NCBI GenBank assembly: GCA_050747865.1
Contig: JBOGJI010000038.1
Span: forward strand, 1 to 36,610
DNA from: JBOGJI01 sp050747865
GTDB taxonomy: Bacteria; Acidobacteriota; Thermoanaerobaculia; Multivoradales; JAHEKO01
Direction: 5' to 3'
Length of the DNA: 36,610 nucleotides
Shown: one piece after another, positions 25,038 to 33,026 of the stretch
How the letters are laid out: the number at the start of each line of letters is the position of its first letter
Numbering within the stretch: position 1 is the stretch's first letter
Position numbers and translations under genes: made by a program
The notes under the pieces: generated by a model
Databases searched by the model: none
The model's input: the letters and a program-made list of their open reading frames with translations, nothing else
What the model was told of the DNA's origin: nothing

Positions 25038-25540
25038 AGGCGAGGCTCACCGTCAACGGCACGGCGCGGGAGGTGAGCGGGCCGCCCCTCGAGCGGCTCC
25101 TGGACGTGTTGCGAGAGCAGCTCGGCGCGACCGGCACCAAGGAGGGCTGTGGCGAGGGGGAATGCGGCGCCTGCACGGTGCTGCTCGACGGGGAGCCGGT
25201 CCTCTCCTGCCTGGTGCCGCTGGCCCAGTGCGACGGCCGCGACGTGGTCACGGTCGAGGGCCTCGCCGACGACCCAGGCGCCCGAGCCTTCATGGAACGC
25301 TTCGTGGCCAGCGGCGGGGTCCAGTGTGGAGCCTGCACTCCCGGCATCATCGTCACCTCCTGGGCGCTGCTGCGCGGGCGGCCGGATCCCACCCGCGAGG
25401 AGGTGCGCGAGGCGCTGGCCGGCAACTTATGCCGCTGCACCGGTTACGAGGGGATCTTCCGGGCGATGACCGCCGACGCCGAGCAGCCGACGGTGATCTC
25501 TTTCGCCGACGCTCCGCAGCAGCGGCCGGAGCGGCCGTGA
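25034..25540 (+). CDS. xanthine dehydrogenase, 2Fe-2S subunit
   Basis: A 168-residue electron-transfer subunit with two [2Fe-2S] clusters. The plant-ferredoxin-type cluster is ligated by CGEGECGAC and a Cys in LSCLVPLAQ. The alpha-helical second cluster uses CGACTPG and NLCRCTGYEGI. Electrons pass from the Mo site through these to FAD. The GTG start overlaps the large-subunit stop by four bases and the FAD-subunit start overlaps its own stop the same way, so stoichiometric coupled translation is likely. A C-terminal tail of about 20 residues past the last cluster is unremarkable. Confidence 0.95.
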   Translation: MKARLTVNGTAREVSGPPLERLLDVLREQLGATGTKEGCGEGECGACTVLLDGEPVLSCLVPLAQCDGRDVVTVEGLADDPGARAFMERFVASGGVQCGACTPGIIVTSWALLRGRPDPTREEVREALAGNLCRCTGYEGIFRAMTADAEQPTVISFADAPQQRPERP

Positions 25541-26433
25541 CCGGGCCCGTCCCAGAGAGCGCCGCCGGGAAGAGCGCCGCCGAGGCGGCTCTCTCGCCCC
25601 ACACCTTGGCTGAGGCCGTACGGCTCCTCGGCGAGTCTCCGGACCTGCTCCCGGTGGCCGGGGGCACAGATCTCATGGTGGCCGACCGCCTCTGGCGGGC
25701 GCGGCACGGGTCGGTCCTCGACCTGACCCGGGTCGCGGAGCTGCGGGGGGTGCGACGGGTCGACGGCGGGATCGAGATCGGCGCTGCCACCCCGTTTGCC
25801 GAGCTCCGCTCGGACGCCCAGGTCCGCAAGCGTTTCCCCGCCCTGGCGGCGGCGGCGGGAGTAATCGGCGGCTGGCAAATCCAGAACCGGGCGACCCTCG
25901 GCGGCAATATGGCCAACGCCAGCCCGGCGGGGGATGCGCTGCCGGTGCTCTCGGCGCTCGAAGCGGTGGTCCTGGTTGTCGGGCCGCGTGGGGAGCGGGA
26001 GATCCCGTACCGGGACTTCCACGTCGGCTACCGAGAGACGGCGCTCGCCGCCGGCGAGCTGGTCGTCGGCGTCCGTCTGCTCGAGCCACCGGAGGGTTCC
26101 CGACAGGCCTTCGTGAAGGTCGGCACTCGAGAGGCGCAGGCGATCAGCAAGGTGGTGGTGGCGGGGGTCGGCCGGGTCGTGGAGGGACGGGTCGACCTGC
26201 TGCGGCTGGCGGCCGGCAGCGTCGCCGCCACGCCGCTACGGCTCCCCGTCGCCGAAGCTTCAGGCCTCGGCCTGCCGGTGGCCGGAGCGGCGGAGAGAGC
26301 GGGGGAGGCGGCGGCCGCGGAGGTGGAGCCGATCGACGACGTCCGCTCCACCGCCGTATACCGGCGGGCCGTCCTCGGCCGGGTGGTCCGGCGGCTGGTG
26401 CTAGGACTCGACAGTGAGCCAGGATTGAGCTGA
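25537..26433 (+). CDS. xanthine dehydrogenase, FAD-binding subunit
   Basis: A 298-residue CO-dehydrogenase-flavoprotein-type FAD subunit. LPVAGGTDLMVADR binds the FAD pyrophosphate. GVIGGWQIQNRATLGGNMANASPAGDALPVLSAL is the family's second FAD loop. A C-terminal CO_deh_flav_C domain follows (RQAFVKVGTREAQAISKVVVAG). It delivers electrons to NAD+ or another acceptor. The GTG at 25537 overlaps the Fe-S subunit stop (GTGA). The first 20 residues are a non-conserved Ala/Ser-rich leader. The stop overlaps the aldolase ATG as TGATG. Confidence 0.94.
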   Translation: MTGPVPESAAGKSAAEAALSPHTLAEAVRLLGESPDLLPVAGGTDLMVADRLWRARHGSVLDLTRVAELRGVRRVDGGIEIGAATPFAELRSDAQVRKRFPALAAAAGVIGGWQIQNRATLGGNMANASPAGDALPVLSALEAVVLVVGPRGEREIPYRDFHVGYRETALAAGELVVGVRLLEPPEGSRQAFVKVGTREAQAISKVVVAGVGRVVEGRVDLLRLAAGSVAATPLRLPVAEASGLGLPVAGAAERAGEAAAAEVEPIDDVRSTAVYRRAVLGRVVRRLVLGLDSEPGLS

Positions 26434-27704
26434 TGACGCGGCGGCAGCCGGTGCACACGGTCTACGGCGGTGCCCATCTCTTCAAGGCGGAGACGGCCGG
26501 GCGGCTCGGCGAGCTCGCCCTGGCGGCCCTCGAGCGCTTCGCCGCCACGCCGGAGGCGCTGGCGGCGGCGGCCGGCTGGGCGAATAATGACGGCGAGCTT
26601 GCCGCGCGTGTGCACGGGCGGATTCTCGACAAACTCCAGCGCGAGCCGGTGGAGGACTACCGGATCGACTTCGAGGACGGCTACGGCATCCGCTCCGACG
26701 AGGAGGAGGACGGCCACGCCGAGGCTGCCGCCCGGGAGGTCGCCCGGGGCATGGGGCAAGGGTCGCTGCCGCCGTATGTCGGCATGCGGGTGAAGCCCCT
26801 GTTCGGCGAGCTGGGCCGCCGGGCGCTTGCCACGCTCGAGCGGTTCCTCACCATTCTGACGGCCGAGACCGACGGCCGCCTCCCGGACGGCTTCGTCGTC
26901 ACCCTGCCGAAGGTGACTCGGCCGGCCGAGGTCGAGACCCTCGCCGGCACCCTGGATGGGCTCGAATCGCGCCTCGGCCTGCCGTCGGGGTCTCTCGTCC
27001 TCGAGCTCATGGTGGAAACGCCGCGCTCCATCATTGCCGCGGACGGCCGGATCGCGCTGCCCGAGCTGGTGGCGGCCGCCGCCGGTCGCTGCCGCGGTGC
27101 CCACTTCGGCACCTACGACTACACCGCCTCCCTCGGCATCACCGCCGGCGAGCAGCGGATGGACCACCCGGCCTGCGACCTCGCCAAGGGGGTGATGCAG
27201 ATTGCGCTCGCCGACACCGGGATCTGGCTCTCCGACGGCTCCACCAACGTGTTGCCGGTGCCGCCGCATCGCGGGGAGCGGCTCACCGCCGAGGAGCAGG
27301 CAGAGAACTCCCGAGTCGTGCACGCCGCCTGGCGCCTCCACCACCGGCACGTGCGCCACTCGCTCGAGGGAGGCTTCTACCAGGGCTGGGACCTCCACCC
27401 GGCGCAGCTCGTGACTCGCTACGCCGCCGTCTACGGCTTCTTCCTCGAGGGGGCTGACACCGCCGGCGAGCGCCTGCGCAGCTTCGTCGAGCACGCGGCC
27501 AGGGCGACCCTGGTCGGCGACGTCTTCGACGACGCCGCCACCGGCCAGGGGCTGCTCAATTTTTTCCTCCGGGCCGCCGCCTGTGGCGCACTATCTGAGG
27601 AGGAGTCGCGCCGGCTCACCCGCCTCTCGCCGGAGGAGCTCGCCAGCCGCTCGTTCCTCGAGATCCTGGCCGGTCGGCGGGAAGGTGAGAGGCTCTCAGG
27701 GTAA
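26433..27704 (+). CDS. HpcH/HpaI aldolase / citrate lyase superfamily protein (DUF6986-like)
   Basis: A 423-residue TIM-barrel protein related to citrate lyase beta, malyl-CoA lyase and malate synthase. YRIDFEDGYGIRSDEEED supplies acidic metal ligands. MRVKPLFGELGRR carries the conserved Arg-containing strand. LVLELMVETPRSII gives the second metal Glu, and HFGTYDYTASLGI follows. Such proteins recur beside allantoin genes, but I know of no proven reaction. The start overlaps the xanthine dehydrogenase stop (TGATG) and its stop overlaps the puuD start (TAATG), so it is a fixed part of the operon. A role on glyoxylate or ureidoglycolate is my inference, because the pathway here lacks an enzyme for that step. 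Confidence 0.8.
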   Translation: MTRRQPVHTVYGGAHLFKAETAGRLGELALAALERFAATPEALAAAAGWANNDGELAARVHGRILDKLQREPVEDYRIDFEDGYGIRSDEEEDGHAEAAAREVARGMGQGSLPPYVGMRVKPLFGELGRRALATLERFLTILTAETDGRLPDGFVVTLPKVTRPAEVETLAGTLDGLESRLGLPSGSLVLELMVETPRSIIAADGRIALPELVAAAAGRCRGAHFGTYDYTASLGITAGEQRMDHPACDLAKGVMQIALADTGIWLSDGSTNVLPVPPHRGERLTAEEQAENSRVVHAAWRLHHRHVRHSLEGGFYQGWDLHPAQLVTRYAAVYGFFLEGADTAGERLRSFVEHAARATLVGDVFDDAATGQGLLNFFLRAAACGALSEEESRRLTRLSPEELASRSFLEILAGRREGERLSG

Positions 27705-28525
27705 TGGCATACTCGGCGAGCGAACTCATCAACCTCGCCCTGCGCTGGCTCCACGTCCTGGCCGGCATTTTCTGGATCGGCCAGACGGCGTTGTTTGCCT
27801 GGCTCGACACGCGGCTCCGCCGCTCGGTGCCCTCGACCGACGGGGCCGAGATCTGGATGGTCCACGGCGGGGGCTTCTACCGGGTCGAAAAGCTCCCCTG
27901 GCAGGTGCCGGCCCGGGCACTCCACTGGTTCAAGTGGGAGTCGGCCGTCACCTGGGTCTCCGGCTTCCTGCTGCTCGCCTGGATCTACTACGGCGGGCGT
28001 ATCCTGGTGCCGCCGGAGGCGAGGCTCGGCCCCGTGGCCGCGATCACCGTCAGTATCGCCGTGCTCGCCGCCGGCTGGGTGGTCTACGACCTGCTCTGGA
28101 ACGCCGTGCCGGTGCGCCGCGAGCTGGTCGGCACCGTCGTCTCGCTGGCGCTCCTCGTGGCCCTCGCCTGGGGCCTGTCGCAGCTCTTCACCGGCCGGGC
28201 GGTCTTTATCCAGGTGGGGGCGACGCTGGGCACCATCATGACCGCCAATGTCTGGATGCGGATCCTGCCGGCGATGCGCCAGGCGGTGGCCGCGGCCGGT
28301 GCAGGGCGCGAGCTCGACGAGGCCCAGGTGGCCGGTCTGGCACGGGCCGCAAGGCGCTCCCGCCACAACACCTTCCTCGCCTTCCCCGTCGTCTTCCTGA
28401 TGATCTCCAACCACTATCCCGTCGCCACCTACGGCCACCGGCTCGCCTGGGCGGTGCTGCCGGCCTTCGTGGTCGTCGGCTTCGCCGCTCGCTGGGTCCT
28501 CAACCGCATCGAGGCCCGGCGGTGA
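27704..28525 (+). CDS. puuD: membrane urate oxidase PuuD-type domain, no cytochrome c module
   Basis: A 273-residue polytopic membrane protein matching the DUF989 domain of PuuD, which oxidises urate to 5-hydroxyisourate. RWLHVLAGIFWIGQTALFAW forms the first helix. VHGGGFYRVEKLPWQ and LHWFKWESAVTWVSGFLLLAW follow, with about seven to eight helices in all, and the last conserved part is RHNTFLAFPVVFLMISNHYP. Described PuuD proteins continue into a C-terminal cytochrome c domain. Here the protein ends after the last helix (NRIEARR), and no CxxCH gene is nearby, so another electron carrier must serve. The stop lies one base from the convergent HIU hydrolase stop. Confidence 0.87.
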   Translation: MAYSASELINLALRWLHVLAGIFWIGQTALFAWLDTRLRRSVPSTDGAEIWMVHGGGFYRVEKLPWQVPARALHWFKWESAVTWVSGFLLLAWIYYGGRILVPPEARLGPVAAITVSIAVLAAGWVVYDLLWNAVPVRRELVGTVVSLALLVALAWGLSQLFTGRAVFIQVGATLGTIMTANVWMRILPAMRQAVAAAGAGRELDEAQVAGLARAARRSRHNTFLAFPVVFLMISNHYPVATYGHRLAWAVLPAFVVVGFAARWVLNRIEARR

Positions 28526-28526
28526 G

Positions 28527-28868
28527 TCAGCTTCCGCGGTAGGTGGAGTAGCCGAAGGGGGCCAGCAGGAGCGGTACGTGGTGGTGCTGGCCGGCGTCGC
28601 GGACGGTAAAGGCGACGCTGACCACCGGGTAGAACGCGTCGACCCCCTGCCGCTCGAACCAGCGCCCGGTCTCGAAGGTCAGCCGGTAGGTGCCGGGCGT
28701 AAGAGAGGCTCCCGCGGGCAGCAGCATCGGAACCCGGCCGTCGTCGTTGGTCGCCGCGCGTCGGAGCTCTTGCCAGCCACCGCCATCCCCTCGCTCCAGG
28801 GTCACCTCGACTCCGGCCGCCGGCCGGCCGTCGGCGGTGTCGAGGATGTGGGTGCTGATGCCACTCAT
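28527..28868 (-). CDS. uraH: 5-hydroxyisourate hydrolase
   Basis: A 113-residue transthyretin-like HIU hydrolase, the enzyme after urate oxidation. The N-terminal THILDTADGRPAAGV contains the catalytic His. TGRWFERQGVDAFYPVVSVAF lies in the middle, and the C-terminal YRGS tetrapeptide is the diagnostic signature that separates HIUase from true transthyretin. There is no signal peptide, so it is cytoplasmic. AGAGGAGGG just before the ATG is one of the strongest ribosome-binding sites in the window. It is last in the minus operon, 19 nt after uraD. Confidence 0.96.
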   Translation of the reverse strand: MSGISTHILDTADGRPAAGVEVTLERGDGGGWQELRRAATNDDGRVPMLLPAGASLTPGTYRLTFETGRWFERQGVDAFYPVVSVAFTVRDAGQHHHVPLLLAPFGYSTYRGS

Positions 28869-28887
28869 GGTCCCTCCTCTTACAGCC

Positions 28888-29379
28888 TCAATCCAGGAGT
28901 TTCCCCAGGCGCAGCCTGGTGATTGCCGCCTGCTCTCCCGCGGCCTCTTTGAGCTCGGTCTCCCGGTCGTAGGTGAGGCGGCGGTGCAGAATCGCCAGCA
29001 TCTCCTCCCCCGTCTTGCCTGTGGCGTTGACGATGTAGCGGTACCCGAAGCGCTCCTCGTACTCCCGGTTGCCGCGAGTCAGCGCCTGCCGCAGCGCATC
29101 GTCGCGAGCCCCTCCGGCCTGCTCCCGGGCCGACCAGCGGTTTCGCTGCTCGTCGCCCGGCGGATGCACGCCGATCCGCGGGTGGGCGGCGAAGGCTTGC
29201 AGCCAGTCCTCCGGTTCGAGTTCCCACCAGACCTCTTCGGCGGCGGCTTGAAGCTCGGCGAGCGAGTCGAGGGGCCGGCGGGCCGCCAGCATGACCGCCC
29301 AGCGGCGCGAGCCACAGCAGGCGGAAAGCGCCGCCGTCGCCTCCTCGGGCGCGAGCCGATGGAATTCGTCGAGTGTCAC
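28888..29379 (-). CDS. uraD: OHCU decarboxylase
   Basis: A 163-residue 2-oxo-4-hydroxy-4-carboxy-5-ureidoimidazoline decarboxylase, yielding (S)-allantoin. The catalytic His lies in AAHPRIG, the SAREQAG segment (Ser/Glu/Gln) follows, and FGYRYIVNATGKTGEEMLAIL is the family's C-terminal motif. The length is typical of the single-domain bacterial form. The GTG start overlaps the allantoicase stop (GTGA). Confidence 0.96.
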   Translation of the reverse strand: MTLDEFHRLAPEEATAALSACCGSRRWAVMLAARRPLDSLAELQAAAEEVWWELEPEDWLQAFAAHPRIGVHPPGDEQRNRWSAREQAGGARDDALRQALTRGNREYEERFGYRYIVNATGKTGEEMLAILHRRLTYDRETELKEAAGEQAAITRLRLGKLLD

Positions 29380-30368
29380 GGTTCGCTCTCAGCCCGTCCC
29401 CAGGCCCGCAGCCGCGCCACCCCGCCGTCGGGGAAGATCGAAAGCTTCAGATGCGACACCGGAGGACCCTGCTCGCTGAGCGCCAGCTCGTGGCAGGCGT
29501 GGGGCTCGAGCCGGGCTCTCTCGACAAGGGTGAGCCACGGTGTCCCATCCTCGGCGTAGTCGCCCGGCGCGCACCCCTCCAGGCGACAGCTTTCCGGAGC
29601 GTTCCCCTTGAAGAACGTGGTGTCCACCTCGATGCGGTTGATACGGCCGGGCCTTGCCAGCCGCACGACCACCCAGTCGTGCCCAGGCCCTCGCCGTCGG
29701 CGCGTCTCCCAGCCGTCCTGCATTCCCCGGGGCGGCCCGGGGAGGATCAGGTTGTGCGGCCGGCCGAAGAAGCCGTCGGAGGTCGCCAGCACCCGCCCGC
29801 CGTGCTCGGCCGCCGCGAGGTCGACCTCACCGCGCCGGCTCAGCGCCTGCCAGTCCGGGGCCGGCTCGCCGTGGACCCGGAGCCGCGCCACTCCGCCGTC
29901 CGGGAAGATCGAGAAGCGCAGGTGGGTGACCCGGTCGTCGCCGGCGATGGGGAAGGGGTTGATCGCATCGGGGACGAGGTAGTGGCGCGCTAGCAGCGGC
30001 TGCCACACCATGTCGGGGGCGAGCAGCGCCGCAAGGTTGGGGCCCTCGGAGACGAGCTCCACGCCGTCGAGGGCGAACGCTTGCGGGGCATTGCCGACGA
30101 AGTGGCGGGTGTCGACCACGACGCCCCGCACCACGCCCGGGCAGCCGAGCCGGATCAGGCAGGCGTCATGGCCCGGCTGCCGCCGGCGCCGGGTCTCCCA
30201 GCCGTCCATCCACGTGCCCCTGTCGGTGTAGCGATGGGGGTCCTGGACCGGCTCCGCCTCGGCGAGCAACCGTTCCTTCGGCGCGAAGAACTCGTCGTTG
30301 GCCCACAGGACGGTGGCGCCGAGGCGTTCACTCGCCAGGTCGGTGAGCTCGGTGAAGTCGTCGGTCAT
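29376..30368 (-). CDS. alc: allantoicase
   Basis: A 330-residue allantoicase (allantoate to ureidoglycolate + urea). Two homologous jelly-roll halves are clear. Each has an entry motif (VLWANDEFFAPKERLL; VLATSDGFFGRPHNLIL), a DGWETRRRR-PGHD segment, an (F)xGNAPE/Q segment, and a closing LxFSIFPDGGVARLR or LKLSIFPDGGVARLRAWG. The duplication is an ancient family trait, not a recent event. The ATG overlaps the allantoinase stop by four bases. The use of allantoicase rather than allantoate amidohydrolase means urea is released; no urease is in the window. Confidence 0.95.
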   Translation of the reverse strand: MTDDFTELTDLASERLGATVLWANDEFFAPKERLLAEAEPVQDPHRYTDRGTWMDGWETRRRRQPGHDACLIRLGCPGVVRGVVVDTRHFVGNAPQAFALDGVELVSEGPNLAALLAPDMVWQPLLARHYLVPDAINPFPIAGDDRVTHLRFSIFPDGGVARLRVHGEPAPDWQALSRRGEVDLAAAEHGGRVLATSDGFFGRPHNLILPGPPRGMQDGWETRRRRGPGHDWVVVRLARPGRINRIEVDTTFFKGNAPESCRLEGCAPGDYAEDGTPWLTLVERARLEPHACHELALSEQGPPVSHLKLSIFPDGGVARLRAWGRAESEP

Positions 30369-31726
30369 CGTTTCAACAGCCTTCCGGTTGCTCGCTCTCG
30401 CACCCGCTCCCCGTCGAAAATCTCCACCCCCCGCAGGAAGACGCGCCGCACGCGGCCGGCGAGCCGGCGTCCTGCGTAGGGGGAGAGCCGGTGCCGATCG
30501 AAGAGCCTATCCGGATCGACGGGGAACGTCGCCTCCGGGTCGAAGATCACCAGATCGGCGTCGTGACCGGAGGCGATGGCGCCCTTCCGACCCGTGAGGC
30601 CGGCGAGGCGGGCAGGGGCGGCGGCGAGCCACTCGGCGAGGCGCTCAATCGGCACCGAGCGCTCCCGCGACCCGGTCCACACCAGGGGGAGCAAGAGCTG
30701 CAGCGAGGCGACGCCACCCCAGGCGCGGCCGAAGTCCCCTGTCTCGAGGTGCTTGCCCGCGGGCGGGGTCGGCGAATGGTCGCTCGCCACCAGCTCGAGA
30801 TCGCCGGCGACGAGCGCCTGCCAGAGAGCCTCCCGGTGCCCCGACTCGCGGATCGGCGGGGCACACTTCCAAAGGGTGGCGCCGTCGGGAATCTCCTCGG
30901 CGGCGGCCGTCAAGTAGTGGGGACAGGTTTCGGCGGAGAGCGCCACGCCGCGTCGGCGGGCCGCTCGCACGGCATCCACCGCCTCGGCCGAGGCCACGTG
31001 GACGATGTGCGCCCGGGCGCCGGTCTGCTCGGCAAGCTCTGCCACGAGCTCGACGGCCGCGACCTCGGCAGCCGGTGGACGCGAGGCGAGGTAGGCGGCG
31101 TAGCGGCGCCGCGACTCCGGCGCCGTTTTCTCCGCCCAGTCCACGTCGAGTTGTGCCGGCAGCTCGGCGTGGACCAAGAGCACCGCGCCGAGCCCAGCCA
31201 AGGTGACGAGCGCCTTCCGGAGTCCTTCTCTCTCGAGCGGCGGGAACTCTTCGACCCCGGAGGGCGCCAAGAATGCCTTGAAGCCGAGGACGCCTCCTTC
31301 CCACAGGGCTGCCAGGTGCTCTCGGTTGTCCGGCACGGCGCCGCCCCACAGCCCGACGTCGACCCACAGCCGTTCCTTGGCGGCAGCCCGCTTGGCGGCC
31401 AGCCCCCGCGGCGTGGTCGTCGCCGGCACGCTGTTGAGCGGCATGTCGACGAGCGTCGTCACGCCGCCGCCGGCCGCCGCCCGCGTGGCGCAGTCGAACC
31501 CCTCCCACTCCGCCCGTCCCGGGTCGTTCGCGTGCACGTGGGTATCGACGAGCCCGGGCAGCACCACGTGGTCTCCGACGTCGACGATCGGCCCACGGGC
31601 CGACGGCTGCGACCACCGTTCCACGGCTTCGATCCGCCCGTTCCGCACCACCACCGTCGCCGGCCGAGCTCCGTCCGGCGTCACCACACGGCGGGATCGG
31701 AGCAGGAGGCTGGAGCCTGTGACCAT
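30365..31726 (-). CDS. allB: allantoinase
   Basis: A 453-residue cyclic amidohydrolase opening (S)-allantoin to allantoate. The binuclear metal site is shown by LVDTHVHANDPG, the carbamylated-Lys region LGFKAFLAPSG, VHAELPAQ, HIVHVAS and ASDHSPTPP. SAETCPHYL and GAIASGHDADLVIFDP are also typical of the family. I place the start at ATG 31726 (GGGAGAG just before it, 22 nt after the pyrophosphatase stop). ATG 31768 would add 14 residues and overlap the upstream gene. No promoter is visible between the two, so it appears to be read from the housekeeping operon. Confidence 0.93.
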   Translation of the reverse strand: MVTGSSLLLRSRRVVTPDGARPATVVVRNGRIEAVERWSQPSARGPIVDVGDHVVLPGLVDTHVHANDPGRAEWEGFDCATRAAAGGGVTTLVDMPLNSVPATTTPRGLAAKRAAAKERLWVDVGLWGGAVPDNREHLAALWEGGVLGFKAFLAPSGVEEFPPLEREGLRKALVTLAGLGAVLLVHAELPAQLDVDWAEKTAPESRRRYAAYLASRPPAAEVAAVELVAELAEQTGARAHIVHVASAEAVDAVRAARRRGVALSAETCPHYLTAAAEEIPDGATLWKCAPPIRESGHREALWQALVAGDLELVASDHSPTPPAGKHLETGDFGRAWGGVASLQLLLPLVWTGSRERSVPIERLAEWLAAAPARLAGLTGRKGAIASGHDADLVIFDPEATFPVDPDRLFDRHRLSPYAGRRLAGRVRRVFLRGVEIFDGERVRERATGRLLKR

Positions 31727-31748
31727 CTCTCCCGTGGGTCGCAGGCTC

Positions 31749-32381
31749 TTAGCCGTCACTGCCCCCATCCTCGCGTGAAAATTCGGGGCGGCGGCAGGGA
31801 TCGTGGGTAGGGTTGCGAAGAGGTCCGTCGGATCGGCGGGTGAGCTGCTGGACGAGATCACGCCAGGCGCGACCGCGATGGGAGAACGTGTCCTTCTGCT
31901 CTGCCGTCAGCTCCGCAAACGTCTGATTGGAGCCCTCGGGCAGAAAGATGGGGTCCCAGCCGAAGCCGCAGTCGCCGCGGGGCTCGACGATGCGGCCGGG
32001 CGTGACGCCTTCGGCGAGGATCTCGCGTTCGGCGTCTCGGTAGAGGAGCAGGCAGCGAGCGGTCGCTCGAGTCTCGCTGAGGGCGAGGGCCGTGCGGGCG
32101 ATGCCGGCGGCGCCGGCCGCCTCCAACATCCACTTCACCAACGGGCCGGGGAAGCCGTTCCACGCGGCCAGCTCCAGGCCGGCTTCCTCGACCACCAGCG
32201 GCCGTCCGAGGTGGCGCCACGCCTCGTCGGCTTTGGCGCGCGCGACCTCGGCGAAGGAGAGCGACTGGATCTCGGGCAGGTCGAGCTCGAAGGCGTCGAA
32301 CGGCAGCGGGCAGAGGCGCCGGGCCTCGGCCAGCTTGCCCGGGTTCCCGGTGACCAGCGTGAAGCGGGGCGGTGGCGTCAA
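31749..32381 (-). CDS. non-canonical purine NTP pyrophosphatase, ITPA-like branch
   Basis: A 210-residue Ham1/RdgB-family enzyme that hydrolyses ITP, dITP and XTP to keep deaminated purines out of nucleic acids. TGNPGKLAEARRL binds the triphosphate. The next motif reads LVVEEAGLELAAWNGFPGPL then VKWMLEAAG, like human ITPA (VEDTCL..GGLPGPYIKWFLE) and archaeal forms, rather than the VADDSGLEV of bacterial RdgB. CGFGWDPIFLPEGSNQTFAEL and FSHRGRAW complete the site. A 25-residue polar tail is extra. The TTG start overlaps the coaE stop (TTGA). Confidence 0.92.
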   Translation of the reverse strand: MTPPPRFTLVTGNPGKLAEARRLCPLPFDAFELDLPEIQSLSFAEVARAKADEAWRHLGRPLVVEEAGLELAAWNGFPGPLVKWMLEAAGAAGIARTALALSETRATARCLLLYRDAEREILAEGVTPGRIVEPRGDCGFGWDPIFLPEGSNQTFAELTAEQKDTFSHRGRAWRDLVQQLTRRSDGPLRNPTHDPCRRPEFSREDGGSDG

Positions 32382-32992
32382 GGGGCGTCGTTCCCGCGGA
32401 CCGACGCCAGCTCGCGCGCATCGGCGATCAGGGCGTCGACCTGCGCGCGCAGCTCGGGCAGCGTGCCGTCGTTGCGCAGCACCCGGTGGGCGCCGGCGCG
32501 GCGGACGGCGCCGTCTCCCTGGGCGTCGAGACGCGCCTCGGCTTGCCGCTCGTCGAGACCACGGTGGACGGCCCGATCGAGCCGTATCGCGCGATCGGCC
32601 TCCACCGTCACCACCAGATCGAGCGCCTCGGCGAGGCCGGACTCCACCAGCAGGGTCGCCTCGAAGACCACGATCCCCGACGAGCGCTCGGCGATGCTGG
32701 CGAACTCGCGGCCGACCAGGGGGTGGATCGCCTGCTCCAGCCGCCGCCGCGCCTCGGTGTCGGCGAACACCCGCCGCGCCAGCGCCGGGGCGTCGACGCC
32801 GCCGTCCGGCTTGAGAAAGTCGGCTCCAAAGAGCTCGCGGACCCGTTCAGCTCCCTCGCCGCCCGGCAGGTAGAGACGCGCCACGATGTCGTCGGCGTCC
32901 ACCACCGTCAGGCCCTCGGCCTCGAGCCACTCCGCCACCGTGCTCTTGCCGCTCGCCAGTCCCCCGGTGAGGCCGACGGTGAAGCGGGCCAT
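32378..32992 (-). CDS. coaE: dephospho-CoA kinase
   Basis: A 204-residue CoaE, the last step of CoA synthesis (phosphorylates dephospho-CoA at the ribose 3'-OH). P-loop GLTGGLASGKST, then VVDADDIVARLY, LEQAIHPLV and VFEATLLVESGL in the CoA-binding lid, and DRAVHRGLDERQAEARL. The ATG at 32992 has GAGGAG 8 nt upstream; longer frames run into folD. Its stop overlaps the TTG of the pyrophosphatase gene. Confidence 0.95.
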   Translation of the reverse strand: MARFTVGLTGGLASGKSTVAEWLEAEGLTVVDADDIVARLYLPGGEGAERVRELFGADFLKPDGGVDAPALARRVFADTEARRRLEQAIHPLVGREFASIAERSSGIVVFEATLLVESGLAEALDLVVTVEADRAIRLDRAVHRGLDERQAEARLDAQGDGAVRRAGAHRVLRNDGTLPELRAQVDALIADARELASVRGNDAP

Positions 32993-33026
32993 CAGGCCGG
33001 CTCCTCGCCGGAGGGCAGAGATCCAC

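Noticed and set aside
29640..30230. Repeated GTCTCCCAGCCGTC segments inside the allantoicase gene
   Set aside because: They encode the DGWET motif in each of the two homologous halves, an old family-wide duplication, not a recent repeat.
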